NCBI GenBank assembly: GCA_023313575.1
Contig: JAJTTP010000007.1
Location: forward strand, 930,001-994,000
Length of the DNA stretch: 64,000 nucleotides
DNA from: Eutypella sp. D-1
Lineage: Eukaryota; Ascomycota; Sordariomycetes; Xylariales; Diatrypaceae
Reading direction: 5' to 3'
Part shown: piece by piece, positions 1 through 11,600 of the stretch
Numbering within the stretch: the first letter of the stretch is position 1
Layout: each line of letters begins with the position of its first letter
Program-made: the position numbers and the translations under genes
Notes under the pieces: generated by a model
Told to the model about the DNA's origin: nothing
The model's database searches: none
What the model saw: the letters and a program-made list of their open reading frames with translations, nothing else

Positions 1-2874
1 CCATCTTGCCATCGCTTCTGTTTTCTTCTGAGATCATGGGTAAACAGACAGGCGAAGTCCAGGACAGGCGCACTAGTCGAGGGGGCCTGGGTACCAGTGG
101 ATGATGCAGTAGAGCTCTGCACAATTTGCATAGCGGTTGCCATGGCTATAAATATAATCAGGACACGAGGATCAACTCATGGTCCTAATCGCATACGAGG
201 GATGGTGAGTCTTGAACGTGCCGGTTGACCTTGGGGGAATGAAATTATGAAGTACGAAATACGAAACAAAAAGTCCAAGAGTGTTCCCCAAGTCGGCCAA
301 GTTGAAAAAGACGCCACAAGTCAATCAATCAATAAACGCGTCGCACCTGCTTAGATGTGTTGGCCCCACTGATGCCAAGACCAATGGTCGCGAATTCAGA
401 GTCACGAAGGCACGTGCTGCCTAATTGATCTCTCTACTTACGTCGCATAGCACGAAGTACTCCATACTCCGCCCATATCAGTCACATTGATCGAATTTAC
501 TTCTCTGCTATACTGTAGGGCCACAAAAAGGTCTGAGGCACGAGTTAGGTATTTACATGATTCCAGGTTAGATGAAATACGTAGCATGTACCCAGGCAGG
601 TTAGATTAATCACCGAAAGAGGCACACCTGGGCGCCTACCACATAATAGGATTGATAGACCTAACGGATATATCTCCTGGTCTTCATAGTTATCTAGTAC
701 CTAAGTAGAGAGGTGGACTGTACAGCATAGGTATAGGTATATAAGGCTACTCGGTAGACTTAACATCATACTAGGTATTACTTTATAGAATACTTTCGAT
801 CCCATAGATATACGGAGCTACTACCAGTACCTACCTAAGTACGTAAAGATACGATGAACCCCATAATAACCCCTCGCCTTATGTAGTAGCACCTAGGTAC
901 CTAGGTAGTTGAAACCCCACCACCATCTACCTAAGTACATCTATAAAGGCTCAGCCGTTCAGCTGTTTCATTAGCCTAGCGTGTTTCTAAATATGCCCAG
1001 GTGATACTTGGGTTGACCTAAACTCTAACAGCAATCCATCATCCAGTCCTCCGGAAAGTTGCTGGCTAACATATCTAAGTACTCAAGTAAGTTTAGCATT
1101 ACGTACGTATCCAGCTTTCAAGTCCAAAAAGACAAGTACCTAGCTATTTAACCAATTGGAAGCTATAAAGCTAGGACTTTATATCTGCTAGACCAAGCAC
1201 CCGGGCCATCATGCCTATATGCCAAGTCAAATTATATACATATGCAGCCATGTGAGCAGCATTAAGTCATAGGCGCCTACCTGCATACATAGAGTAGGTC
1301 AGATAGGGAGCCTATGCCTATCATATCGGAATTGAGGAACCAAAATGATACTTGAGCAATCGAAGTAGTAACCGAGTTGCCGAGTAGGTAAGCGGGTATG
1401 CACGCAGAATATAGGTAGTATATCTCTTAGTTCGTAGAAAATCCTTCGTCCCATTCCTGAAGGATGAACGGCTCATCAAAACCCAATCCGTCCTGTATAA
1501 CACAGTTGTTTTAGCTTCTGCAAAGCTCCTATTCCGGAAAGTCTTTACCTACCTAGGTACCTAGGTACATACCTAAGTAGGTGGCGAGCAAGCTACCTAG
1601 GTACCTAGTAGGTAGGTATAAAGTAATCTCCAGATTGAATAAACGGGGTTAGCATCGATCTGCATACCTACCTCTCGCAAATAGTAATTAATTAGCAGGC
1701 TGACAGGGCATAGATATAAGCACTCATATAGCCCAGTAGGGTTCTTAAGTTTTTAAGAACTGGGGAGGGAATAATGGCACGAAAGGTGCCGCTATACCGG
1801 ACTGCCTACGTAAGCCCCCCAAAAAAAAAGTACAGCTGAGGATCGGGATAATAGCGTGGCCTTGATAGTGGGGATAATGGCTGAGTAAATGGATAAGTAC
1901 ATAGTTTTATGTATGTATACGGAGAATTTATACACACCTTCCGGCAAGTACGTAATGTAATGAATGGATGGGCAAAATACGGTAGTTAGTTCCCTCCTTG
2001 GTAAGTAAATAAGTCCAAGGATGAACTTGCCTTACAAGTATGGTCTATGCTGCCTTAGTTTAATCCTTAGTAGTCAAGTCTATGGATCGTATTTTCCATG
2101 GATACCCCTTATGTACATTTGTAAGGACACAGACCTGAACATGGTAATATCCACCTGCACCTGGACAACAAGAGGACTTTTATCTCATCCCACTCCAGGG
2201 CTGGCCCTGACTGACGCAACAGGTGCTACATTACCAGGAAGGCAGGTACACTATTTACATAACAGCTAGTATGTAACTACATACTTAGGTAAGGGACGGG
2301 AGCCTTGCCTCTTCCTTCTTCTCCCCCTTCCAGGTTACGTTACCACCAGGGCACCATCTACATACACCATCCATTGATGATCTTCTCGTCTCTTCATCCA
2401 CTCACCCCCTCACTCTCATTTTGTCTTCACATCTACTAGATTCGACATATTCCTAGACCGAGAATGAGAGAAAGTAGATAGGAAATTCATTTCAATTCAA
2501 TTTCTACCTTCTACTGTCTTTCACCCACCCACACATACACATTAATACATACCCCATATCTCCTCACGCTTGGGAGCATAGCCTGAAAACCCAATGCATA
2601 TATGCAGGCAGTCAAGCTTCCATTATTAGCATCATTCCCATCCTTGTTACTCTCGCTCCCAGTTTTTCTCTCTTGTTCCACTCATATTAGCATTCATCAG
2701 ATACTACCTAATTCAGCTAAAAAGTACCAACTTTACGGCGCAGCAAACCTTTCAGTTACCTGTCCTCTAAATACATCCATGGGTGATCTCCAGCTTTACA
2801 CACTGTAAGAAAAAAAAAACAAACAAGAAAAAGAAGAACCCACAGCTAGGCTTTCTCTGTATTCGCTATTCAAG
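1..2874. other. Intergenic spacer and 5' leader, no gene seen
   Basis: No convincing coding frame is visible on either strand. The first 1.7 kb is AT-rich and full of short TACCTA/TAGGTA words. From about 2300 the upper strand becomes pyrimidine-rich (CTTCCTTCTTCTCCCCC and similar), which suits the promoter and leader of the BAR-SH3 gene starting at 2875. Two short open frames in the leader (2021-2269, 2602-2808) have no domain and unremarkable composition; at most they are upstream ORFs. Confidence 0.6.
1546..1620. repeat. TACCTAGGTAC palindromic repeat cluster
   Basis: The sequence is built from overlapping copies of the palindrome TACCTAGGTA and its half-site TACCTA/TAGGTA. A second cluster lies at 891-909, and single copies recur at about 10190, 11841 and 57747. 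The function is unknown; such words occur in intergenic DNA of many Sordariomycetes. Confidence 0.7.
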
Positions 2875-4602
2875 ATGCAGTCTATGCAGCGACAGTTTGG
2901 CAAGCTCCGCCACAAAGGCGCTGGAGACAATGCGAAAGTTGCTATGCTTTTGAACGATTACGAGGATGCCGACAGGGTTCTAGCTAAGGTAAAAAGCACA
3001 TAAGAGAACTGCTAGCTACAATGTCGATGATGTATATGAGGTCAAGACTGACAATATCACCTCTTATACATATAGATCATCGAACAGGCCAAGTCATGGC
3101 GCGACTCCTGGTCCAGTCTGGCTCACACTCAATTAGGCCTCATTACGGAATATGAGGGCCTCTGGGATCCCATCGTCGGCGCAGCTGACGGTCATGGGAG
3201 GCTGGCCAATCCCACCCCAGAGCTGCAACTGCAGCGCACCTTCAAGCTGAAAGAGGCTTACGCGGAGTTGAGGACGGACCTGCTCGAGGAGATTGCCCTC
3301 ATCGATTCGAGGATCATTACCCCTACCACGGATGCCCGCGCTTGCATTACCCCCCTAAGGAAGACCATCAAGAAACGAGAGAACAAGCGGCTGGACTACG
3401 AGCAGGCCCAGGACAAGGCGAGCAAGCTGCAGCGAAAGATCGGACGGACGCCCAAGGATGACAAAGCCCTAGCAAAGATCGAGGACGATATGGCTCGGGC
3501 AGAAGAGGTGCGCCATTCTCCCCCATGTCGCTTATGTCCCCCTCGAGTACTTACAAGACTGGATTAACAGGAATTCAACGTTGCCGACGCCCATCTGAGG
3601 GAGACCTTACCTCCCATAGTGACCGCAACGTTCAGTATAATACCACCACTACTATCCGCCATGGTGCTGGCGCAAAATAGGCTTCTAGGGTTATACTATA
3701 CTACATTACACAACTATTGTCAGGAGTTCAACTTCCCATCGCCACCACCGCCGATGGAAGACGTGATAGACACTTTCATGGCAGACTTCGAACCCGCCAA
3801 GACCGAGATTGAATCGATACCGTGTGTTGCCACTGGGAAGACGGCACGGCAACAATTAAGGGTGCCGGATGACTCGAGCAGCACACATAGCCGCCCGTCG
3901 TCTGTCGGCGAACACAGCCCCCGCCGGTCTGCCTCCGGGCTCATACAAAGTGGCGCCGCCACAATACCTCCTCGACCGAATCGGGTCCCTTCAGCTCCGA
4001 TACCGGCAATGTCGAGTCCGGCAACCCAGTCGCGGCCGTCCATCAGCTCCCATTTCAGCAGCAGCACTTCAAGGGACCACCTGGCGCCAACAGACTTCAC
4101 CACAGCTTCACGGCTTGGTCAGGGTCAGACGTCGCCGAGGCCAGTATCACCTAGCGCAGCGCGAGGAGCCGACTACTTCTCACGGCGTGTCTCGACGTCC
4201 ACGACGGCATCTACTCAGTCTCTGAGTACTACCAACTCGGCGGCGGGCGCCCCAGCAGCCGCCGCGCCACTGTCGAATGTCACAAACACCAATTACCATC
4301 CCTCCGCTGGCACTGGCGCCAGTAACGCGATTGCGAACATGGGTGCGAGCGCAGTAGCAGCCGCCGCAAGCAAGAAGAAGCCACCGCCCCCACCGCCAAA
4401 GAAGAAGTTCGGCATGCAGCAGCCCGATGAGTTCGTCATCGCGCAGTACACTTTTAACGGCCAGGGTGAGGGCGACCTATCATTCCGCGAAGGGGACCGC
4501 ATTCGCATCGTCAAGAAGACGGCCACGGACCAGGACTGGTGGGTCGGCGAACTGGACGGCGTCAGGGGTAGCTTTCCGGCCAACTACTGCCGGGCCGCCT
4601 AG
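2875..4602 (+). CDS. BAR-SH3 adaptor protein (amphiphysin/Rvs167 class)
   Basis: Three exons are read: 2875-2988, 3076-3507 and 3571-4602, giving 525 residues. The first intron starts GTAAAA and has a CTGAC branch point; the second starts with the less usual GTGCGC, but both joints keep the frame and restore a continuous helical domain. Residues 1 to about 270 form an alpha-helical BAR-type domain with charged heptads. A Ser/Thr/Pro-rich linker follows, then a KKK-polyproline-KKK stretch and a C-terminal SH3 domain with the ALYDF-like IAQYTF, the acidic loop GEGDLSF, the paired tryptophans DWWVGE and the closing GSFPANY. Proteins of this design bend membranes and link them to actin patches during endocytosis, with SH3 binding proline-rich partners. 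The N-terminus (MQSMQRQFGKL) differs from classical Rvs167/Hob1, so this may be a separate fungal BAR-SH3 paralogue. The family is sure; the exact orthologue is not. Confidence 0.9.
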
Positions 4603-6147
4603 GCGCGCTTCTACCTTAATGGGGGCGGTTGGTGTTTGCATTTGCCGATATCCAATGGTTGATTCGGACCGGTATAAGGAGAAAACGGCGCAAAAGGGTA
4701 TCCAAGTGACGGGATTGACTGCTCCGAGGTTGGCTGAATACTGGTGGATTAGAGGATGTGGCCGACGTCATTACCTCTATGGGACGTAATAAAAGCTGTA
4801 AGAATGCCCCTGGTCAAGTAAGTCGAAGTAAGGAAGAAGAAAAAGAGAAAAAGAAGCGCGCCGAGGAATTCAGGTAATCGGGATGCAGAAAATCCAGTCT
4901 GAAGACTATCGGGGTAATGTCGGCAGTACATCGACGAGGCTATTCGATGTAGTAAGTATTCCCTCATAAGCTAAAACGGTTAGGCGCCCACACAACAGAG
5001 AGGGCAAATAGGTTTATAGTTGTATCTTCACATACACTTCTTTTACAACACCATATCGCGTCTGAAGAAACCAGTAATAAGAGCCGGTCAGTGATAGGTA
5101 GGCATGGCACTCCCTTTCCAGTCGCATACCTCTGCTTCCGGATGGTGAGGTTACGTCTCTTACATTTTGTTTATATCGCCGACCAGGTAGTGGTAGCCTC
5201 GGGCGACCGCGCATCGGCCTACTTTGCACACTCCATTAGGGCGTTCATCGGGCATGCCATCCTGCGATGTGGTGTCTCTCCAAGACGGCCCGCCATCAGA
5301 CCTGTGCTCTTTTTGAATACCGCGGACCTCATGGAAAGCCAATTATTGAATACGTAGTCCAATGGTGGTCATTACTCGTGAAAAAGGAACAACGACAGAC
5401 TACAGACTCTCCTCAGCGCATGCGCTCGCTCCCTTCCGCTATTCCGAGGTCCGAAATGCGCTCTGCCTAAGAGCTAGAGGTAGACTTAAGATTCCTACGC
5501 GCCCCTCACCAAATGAGACACTGAGACCCAATCTATGCGGCTAGGAAGATTGCCTATAAGATGGACAAAGGAACGCATGTTAAGGCGGTGGGCTACAGGT
5601 GCAAACGGGGTTTGGGTTTCACTTTTACTGTCTGCGGGTGTTTCTATCTTTCTATGTCTAGTGGCTCCCATCGACCGGACCAAATTGTCCCATTTCCTTC
5701 TCCCACCACGGTCCTCGCCCAAATCTTAGATCAGCTATCCGTTTCCCGGATAGTGATATATTATCCTGTACCAATACCAAGCTATCATGTATATATCATA
5801 CGTGAAGTGGATAGTCTATAAGGGCAGCCTTTCGGTGAGTCATCGTCGTTGGAAGCATCGCTGACTGTAGGAGTGTTTCGTGATAGATAGAGACCAAGGA
5901 TGACTGGGGGTATCAGTGTACTCTAGCCGGTGATTTGGCTTGGAGACAAAGTCCGTATGACTGAAGGCCCCTTCCAAGTCAAACGGGCCTGATGACAGGC
6001 ACTCGGTCGTGCCGTGCGACCGACTTGGTTTCGCTATAGACAGCAGTTTCAATCAGGCACAGACCTGCCTATGTATTCGCACCTGTTAAGGAGGCCGCAA
6101 CATCGGGTTTCAGCTGGGGGGGGGGGGGGGGGGAGAGACATCGGCCG
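4603..6147. other. Intergenic region between convergent genes
   Basis: This holds the 3' ends of the BAR-SH3 gene (left) and the JmjC gene (right), which converge. Short overlapping open frames occur on both strands around 5000-5900, but none shows a domain or sustained coding bias. An 18-base G run sits just before the JmjC stop codon. Confidence 0.6.
6116..6133 (+). repeat. Homopolymer G(18) run
   Basis: Eighteen consecutive G on the upper strand (C on the sense strand of the JmjC gene), 14 bases beyond that gene's stop codon. It would lie in the 3' untranslated region of the transcript as poly-C. The length may be affected by sequencing error. Confidence 0.9.
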
Positions 6148-7482
6148 TCATCTGAACCACCAATTGACTGAAGCGTTCAAGGCGCCTGCTCCATTACTGC
6201 GGATACTATGCCACCATCCCTTGGGTATGAACATGGAGTCTCCGGGCCTGAGAACGGTCTGCTGCATATCTTCAACGAGGCTCTCATCCCCGTCCTCAAC
6301 AACCCCGTCATCGTCCCAGACGGCGCGCTCCAGGGCCTCGCGCTCGGCGCCTCCCATCATCTCGGGGCCGCGAAAGCGGGCGTTGCCGTCGCGCAGGCCG
6401 CACCGCCGGCGGACGCGGTTGTAGAGGGCGTCTCCCCGGGCCGGCGGGAGCAGACGCACGTGCTTCTCACCCAGCAGCTGGCAGAACAGGTTGGGGTTCG
6501 GGTCGCGGTGCGGCGGCGTGTACGTCGGTTCCAGGCCCAGCCACACGCTGGACCCGTAGATGTCGCCGCGCCCCGCGCTGCGTACCAGGTCCGGCGTCGG
6601 CAGGTCCCCGGCGCCCTCCACGGCGCCCTCGTCCCCGCCTTTGGGCCCCGTCCCGTGCGCCCCCAGCGGCGCCGGCAGGCTGTCCACGGGCGCCTGCGCA
6701 ATGTACAGGCGCTGCAGCCGTTCCGCGGCCGTCCGCCGTGTCTCGTTAAACTCGCACGCCCGCGCCAGGAGGCCCAACGGGCCATAGAATTGACGGAATT
6801 CCACCCCTTCGCCCAAATAATCCGCTTCTTCCCCCTCGCCGTCTATCGCCGGCGCCCTCTCCGGCGCCATTGCCGGGTCCGTTAGACCCGCGATCAGCGC
6901 CAATAGCGGCAGGTAGCTTTCGTTGCTGCGGTTAACGAGCCAGTTGCGGAACTCGGTGAGGACGTAGGGGAGGGGCAGGGCGGGCGGCGCCGAGTCCGTC
7001 AGTGATGATGATGATGACGACGCTGATGAGTCCGGACGCACGGCGGGGTCCGTCAGCTCGTATGGGAACACGGTCTGACTGTGCTTGGTAAGCCGCGGCG
7101 TGAACACGTGCCCGTGCCGCCGCGGCTCGAACCACCGCTCCATCGCCGGCAGCCGGTGCGCGCCGCGCATCACGAGCGGTAGCTCCGGGATGAACCTCTC
7201 TAGCCGGAATATAAAGAGATTCGGCGCGCCGTCCATCGACGGCACCTCCGGGATTATCCTCCGGTTGCTTTTAGCGTCTGCGCCGTCGGCGTTGTTGGCC
7301 GGGTTCGGCTTCTCCTGTCCGCCGCTATTGCCTGCCTCTTCCTGTCGGCTCGTGGAATTGCCATTTTTGCCGCTGTCGGTCTCGGTAGAGTACGGCCGGG
7401 AGACCCTAGTAGATGTCGCCGATACCCTTGCACATGCTTTGAATAGTGTGCAGCGTGTGAAAATGGTGCCGGTTCCTATCAT
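6148..7482 (-). CDS. JmjC/cupin-8-type Fe(II)/2-oxoglutarate hydroxylase, probably mitochondrial
   Basis: A single exon of 444 residues. The frame stays open upstream to 7512 but only through a TTG, so the ATG at 7482 (context GCCATGA) is taken as the start. The C-terminal part carries the Fe(II) triad of JmjC/cupin-8 enzymes: H325 and D327 in PPHRDPNPN, and H425 in KGWWHSIRSN, followed by the typical NASVNWWF ending. The family uses iron and 2-oxoglutarate to hydroxylate proteins or RNA-associated targets. The first 30 residues are basic, lack acidic residues, and run into RVSRPYSTE, which looks like a mitochondrial presequence with an arginine ahead of the cleavage site. A loop rich in acidic residues separates the triad halves. 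The substrate cannot be told. An antisense frame covers much of the gene because of its high GC content. Confidence 0.85.
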   Translation of the reverse strand: MIGTGTIFTRCTLFKACARVSATSTRVSRPYSTETDSGKNGNSTSRQEEAGNSGGQEKPNPANNADGADAKSNRRIIPEVPSMDGAPNLFIFRLERFIPELPLVMRGAHRLPAMERWFEPRRHGHVFTPRLTKHSQTVFPYELTDPAVRPDSSASSSSSSLTDSAPPALPLPYVLTEFRNWLVNRSNESYLPLLALIAGLTDPAMAPERAPAIDGEGEEADYLGEGVEFRQFYGPLGLLARACEFNETRRTAAERLQRLYIAQAPVDSLPAPLGAHGTGPKGGDEGAVEGAGDLPTPDLVRSAGRGDIYGSSVWLGLEPTYTPPHRDPNPNLFCQLLGEKHVRLLPPARGDALYNRVRRRCGLRDGNARFRGPEMMGGAEREALERAVWDDDGVVEDGDESLVEDMQQTVLRPGDSMFIPKGWWHSIRSNGAGALNASVNWWFR

Positions 7483-7932
7483 GGCATACTTCTCGTCCGG
7501 AAAGACAAACAATGTTTTGTCGCCCGGCGACCAACCGAACCAACCGATAAACCGTCCGTATCGTATCTTGTCTAGCGTTGAGCCAGGCTAGGCGGATAGA
7601 CGTCTTATTTCGCTTGCTTTCTTGCTTGCGGCTCCGTTACATCAAAGTCATGTGTTTATTAGGGCATATCCATCTATCCATCCTTCACATACCGATAACC
7701 AGGCAGGAGAAGCGGGGAGCAGAGCGATACAAATGCTGCGTTTTTTTCTCCTGTTGCCCAATTTTTACCCGACCCAGAGACTACCGGGCCCCGCGAAAAT
7801 AAATGGCCCTGCTATGCGTTTAAGTGAATATGAATTTAAGCCACACCTTTCCTCGGGTGATTCAAAAGTGATTTCTCAACTAATATATACCAAATTAACA
7901 GAACTATAGGCCAATAACACCGAGAGCCATCC
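7483..7932. other. Intergenic region between divergent JmjC gene and tRNA
   Basis: It holds the presumed promoter of the JmjC gene (reading left) and the upstream flank of tRNA-Ala (reading right). No other gene is seen. Confidence 0.6.
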
Positions 7933-8034
7933 GGGCGATTAGCTAAGGGGTATAGCGCTACTTTTGCAAAAGAGGCATAAATGTCCCCGAAAAAGAAATA
8001 GTAGAGGTCAAGGGTTCGATTCCCTTATCGTCCA
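7933..8034 (+). tRNA. tRNA-Ala (anticodon UGC) with a 30-base intron
   Basis: The acceptor stem GGGCGAT (7933-7939) pairs with ATCGTCC (8027-8033), including a G3:U70 wobble, the known identity mark of alanine tRNA. The D stem is GCTA/TAGC (7942-7945, 7953-7956). The anticodon stem is CTACT (7958-7962) with AGTAG (8000-8004). The anticodon TGC lies at 7965-7967. The intron, 7969-7998, follows position 37, the usual place for eukaryotic nuclear tRNA introns. The T arm AAGGG-TTCGATT-CCCTT (8010-8026) is intact, and A8034 is the discriminator. All stems pair, so the gene looks functional. It decodes GCA codons (and possibly others by wobble). Confidence 0.95.
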
Positions 8035-8059
8035 TCTTTCCTAAAAAAGGAGTTCATAC

Positions 8060-8065
8060 TTTTTT
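8060..8065 (+). terminator. RNA polymerase III terminator of tRNA-Ala
   Basis: A run of six T on the non-template strand begins 26 bases after the tRNA, and a second run of eight follows at about 8069. T runs of this length end RNA polymerase III transcription. Confidence 0.8.
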
Positions 8066-8598
8066 AAATTTTTTTTCTCCAAATGTATGGCGTATTTTAC
8101 AGGGTGACTGACTGTTACAGAGTGTATCTCTTTGCGAAATGTATAATATAAGGTTACCTACCTTTTATAAGATAATACGTACCTAAGGTATATATGGCAA
8201 ACTTGTCCCATAATAATTATGCTGCCCGGTATTTGATATTTACACCTACAGATGACTTGGGCAGCGGTAAAGCCGCTGCGCGAACTCGGCATTAGGGATG
8301 GCACTTCATCTAGAGGTGGTTTATTATGCACCGCCTGTCTTCCCCGATCGCTATGCCGTCAAGCCCCGGGCTTGATACTAACCACAATTCACCAACTGAC
8401 GCTGCCGGGGCTCAAAGGAAACCCAACCCAGCAGGGCGCACCCAGTATTCCTCATCCGGCTTGCCTACCTACCTCACTTGGCAAGCGGTCAGCTGGACCA
8501 CAAGAGAGAAGCAAGGTCTACATACATGCTTTCAACAATACGATGCAGCCCCTATAACGCAGACCCGGGGAAAAGGCAGCACATTATGGACATTATAG

Positions 8599-8629
8599 AC
8601 GTATGTATGTACATACGTACGTACGTACG
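8599..8629. repeat. GTAT/GTAC tetranucleotide microsatellite
   Basis: Tandem ACGTATGTATGTACATACGT and GTAC units that form self-complementary DNA. A similar short stretch occurs at about 9278-9295. No function is implied. Confidence 0.75.
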
Positions 8630-11600
8630 CACTACTATGTATCTGCAATATGTGGTAATAGGTATTGAATTGTGGGAGAGCAGCAGCAGTAGTTAGTGTG
8701 TGCAGAGGGTCAATTACGACATTTGCCTGGCATCAGGTACCTTGCATATTTGATTTGCCTTACAAACCCTATCGAGGTAGGTATGGGACACAGTCCAAGT
8801 TTCGAAGAAGAAGCAGCTTACCGAAGTTATGGAGCAAGCCCGGCTGGCTCGGTAGCTGTTTGAAGACAAGTCTCCAATTCGTGCGCCCAGCAACGCCGGT
8901 TTCCTATCTCCTCGGCTTTATTCTGGGGGCGGGTGTGGGGAGGCACATTATAGGGACATATTCATTCTTCTTGCCTTGTTTTGTTTTGTTATGTTTTTTA
9001 TTCCCTAATCCGGGAAAACGCCGAGGGCGAACCGACGAGTTATGAAATATGTATGCAAATAGAGAGTTTATGTTGACCGTCGCTTGCTGACCGCCTTCCC
9101 TTACCCTCGACCGCAAAAGAAAAAAAGGTCGGCTCCGCTCGCGGTTCAATAGTCGTGCCGAGGAAACGCTCCCCACCAATCTTCTTGATTTCCCCCCTGA
9201 TTTGTCGTGTATTTTCTCGGGTCGCCCGCCTGGCGCGGAAGCGGAAGCGGAAACAGGGCCCATAGCCTGTAAATACATACGTACATACATACGTCTATAA
9301 CACCGGGATGCGCATGTACTATACGTGCAGGCGCGGGTTGCTTGCTTCGCTATGCGTTTGTGCGTCCGATGTGCGGCGGCGCAACACCACGCGCGCCCAC
9401 GATGCGAGACATCCCAAGGAGTTATACCTTCGGCCCGGACAAGCGTGGGACTAAATCTTAGAAGCATGTAGGTACGAATCTGGACATATAATATGTAGGA
9501 AACCGCAGGTGCATTGGGAGATGCATTGGGGGAAGCGCGTGATGCTTTCGACCTCTAAGAGAACAGAAACGAATCGCAGGCGAAACGAGTCCACAAAGAC
9601 TAGCAGCAGTCTACTACGTATATAAGAAAGTAAGTAGCAACTGTAATATTGCTTGTCGCTTAGAACTCCGGTTTTCTTTTTTTAAAAATCAATAGGCTCG
9701 CTAATGAAGCTCTACTCTCTGCGGGCCGAAGCACCCTGTGGTGTTTTTTGGCTTATTTAGTAGACAGGCTTGACAGGATAGTAAGATGGGCTATTGATTA
9801 GTCGGAGGTCAAGCTTCTACCCCATACAGGGCATTCCTGGATGATGGGTGATCACGCATCCTTCTGGAAGATTGAAGATCTCCACTCAGATGAAGGGAAG
9901 GCGGCCGGGATTCCTTTCAATGGATGGCCCCTGGACAGTATACTCTTTTTTTTGGTCCGCTTGTCCGCTCAGTCTCCGCGTCGCACCCCAGGTTTCTACG
10001 GGTAACTCTCAGCCGTCCCCGACACGAAATGAATATACTCGTATGTATGATGAGGGAGTGTGATAGAGATGCCCCCAACCCAAGACCCCAACGCAAAGAT
10101 CCCCATGAAAGGCAAGGTTAGAAGTCCCAGAATGGGGGCAAGTGGTCATGAGAACGAACGGGCAGGGCGAGTTGTGGGGGAACCTACCTTGGTACATACC
10201 TAGGTAGTGGACCATTACTTACCTTGACTACTAACAGTAAGGGAAATGTTCCAGAGTGCTGGGGTAGAACCTATTGGTTCCCCCTTGCCCCCTCATCTTG
10301 CTCAAAATTATTTTATCCGGCCACTTAAAAAGTAAGCGCGAAGCCCGTTTCAGGGGTCCTTTTTGCGGGGGCATGGGAAAAAAAGCCCGCATCGCCCACG
10401 CGGTGCGAGGAATGTAATGGAAAGACAACCCAAGACACGAGACGGGCGGGACCCTGGATTTCCCTGAAATAATTCCTATTCTAGTGAGGAGTCCACCCCC
10501 GTACGACCCTGATCGCGAGGATTCCGTAATAGAGGAGAAAATTTTGGTGTCTGCGTAAATTGCTCGGCCGGCTTGATTGGCTTGACGATGCAGTAGGTCA
10601 CGACGTAGACCCAGTATGGGGGTCAATCATCATCATATTTGATCAATTCACCCGTCTTCCGGCCGTGGGCTCCGGGTTGCCGGGGTCGTAGAATGCGACA
10701 CTGGGCTGGGGCTGCTGCCTCCCTCGTGGCCCAGAATTGTGCTCGCCACACATGGTCATGTACGGGGAATGCGCGTCAAGCGGGATATTGATGAGGACGG
10801 GGTATGGGGTTGCAATGGGGGCTGGGAAGGGTATCAATTAGGGGTCTTAGGGGTCTTGGATGTTTGGAAGGGGGACCTCCTCATTCTCTTTGTTCAGAAA
10901 TCGTGACGGGAGGATGGGTAGTGTCTATATGTAAGGAGATGACAGGCGATGACTGTAGGAAACGATGTGATTGGTAGCCTGACGCCGGGTATTCCACGCT
11001 ATTTGTTATTGGACTCAGTGTGCGCCTCCGCGGGCCGTCCCCAAGAATCCCCAACCGCGGGCCAGCATTGCCAGCTTCCTCGTTTCGTCTCATCTCCTCC
11101 TGGCTTACCTGTCACCTGTAGGCAGATTATCCAGGGATTTGGGGCGTTTGGGAGGTTTGGGGTTTGGAGACCTAGAGGTACAATCTGCTTGACTGATCCA
11201 TAGAAGGCAGAATTGATAGGTCCGATTGATATAAACTGTACACTCTTTCACTCGTTCAGCACCATGACATATCAATTGCTAACTATTTGCAGATATTTCC
11301 TTGTTTGAGAGTGGAAAGTTCCGAGGCAGCCAGGGTAAGGGTACATAATGAGAGAAGTTGCTGAGTGGGGATGTAGTCAGTCTCGATGTAGGAGGCAGTT
11401 ATGTACCTGCCCGTTGCTCAGGTGGGGTACCCACTTGATTGAATTGGAAAAGAAAAATCGCACATAGGTAGGGCAAAGTTGGGCACAGAACGGAGAAGCG
11501 ACATTCATGGATTGCCTGCCCTACTACAAGTACGGAGTAGACGGGCAAGACTGGGTGGGGGAGTACAACGGCTCGGCCGGTCTTCATAGTGTGTAAATAG

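Noticed and set aside
2602..2808. 68-codon frame with a hydrophobic start upstream of the BAR-SH3 gene
   Set aside because: It resembles a signal peptide by chance, lies in the pyrimidine-rich leader and ends 67 bases before the real start; at most an upstream ORF.
6208..6885. 225-codon plus-strand frame opposite the JmjC gene
   Set aside because: It is the complement of a GC-rich real gene; it is rich in Arg, Ala and Pro and has no domain.
7483..7512. Upstream extension of the JmjC protein by ten residues
   Set aside because: The extension begins with TTG, not ATG; the next codon set gives a proper ATG at 7482 in a good context followed by a presequence.
8904..9467. 187-codon minus-strand frame
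   Set aside because: Random composition with no domain, no leader and no coding bias.
10231..10626. 131-codon minus-strand frame
   Set aside because: No domain or bias; sits among other overlapping random frames.
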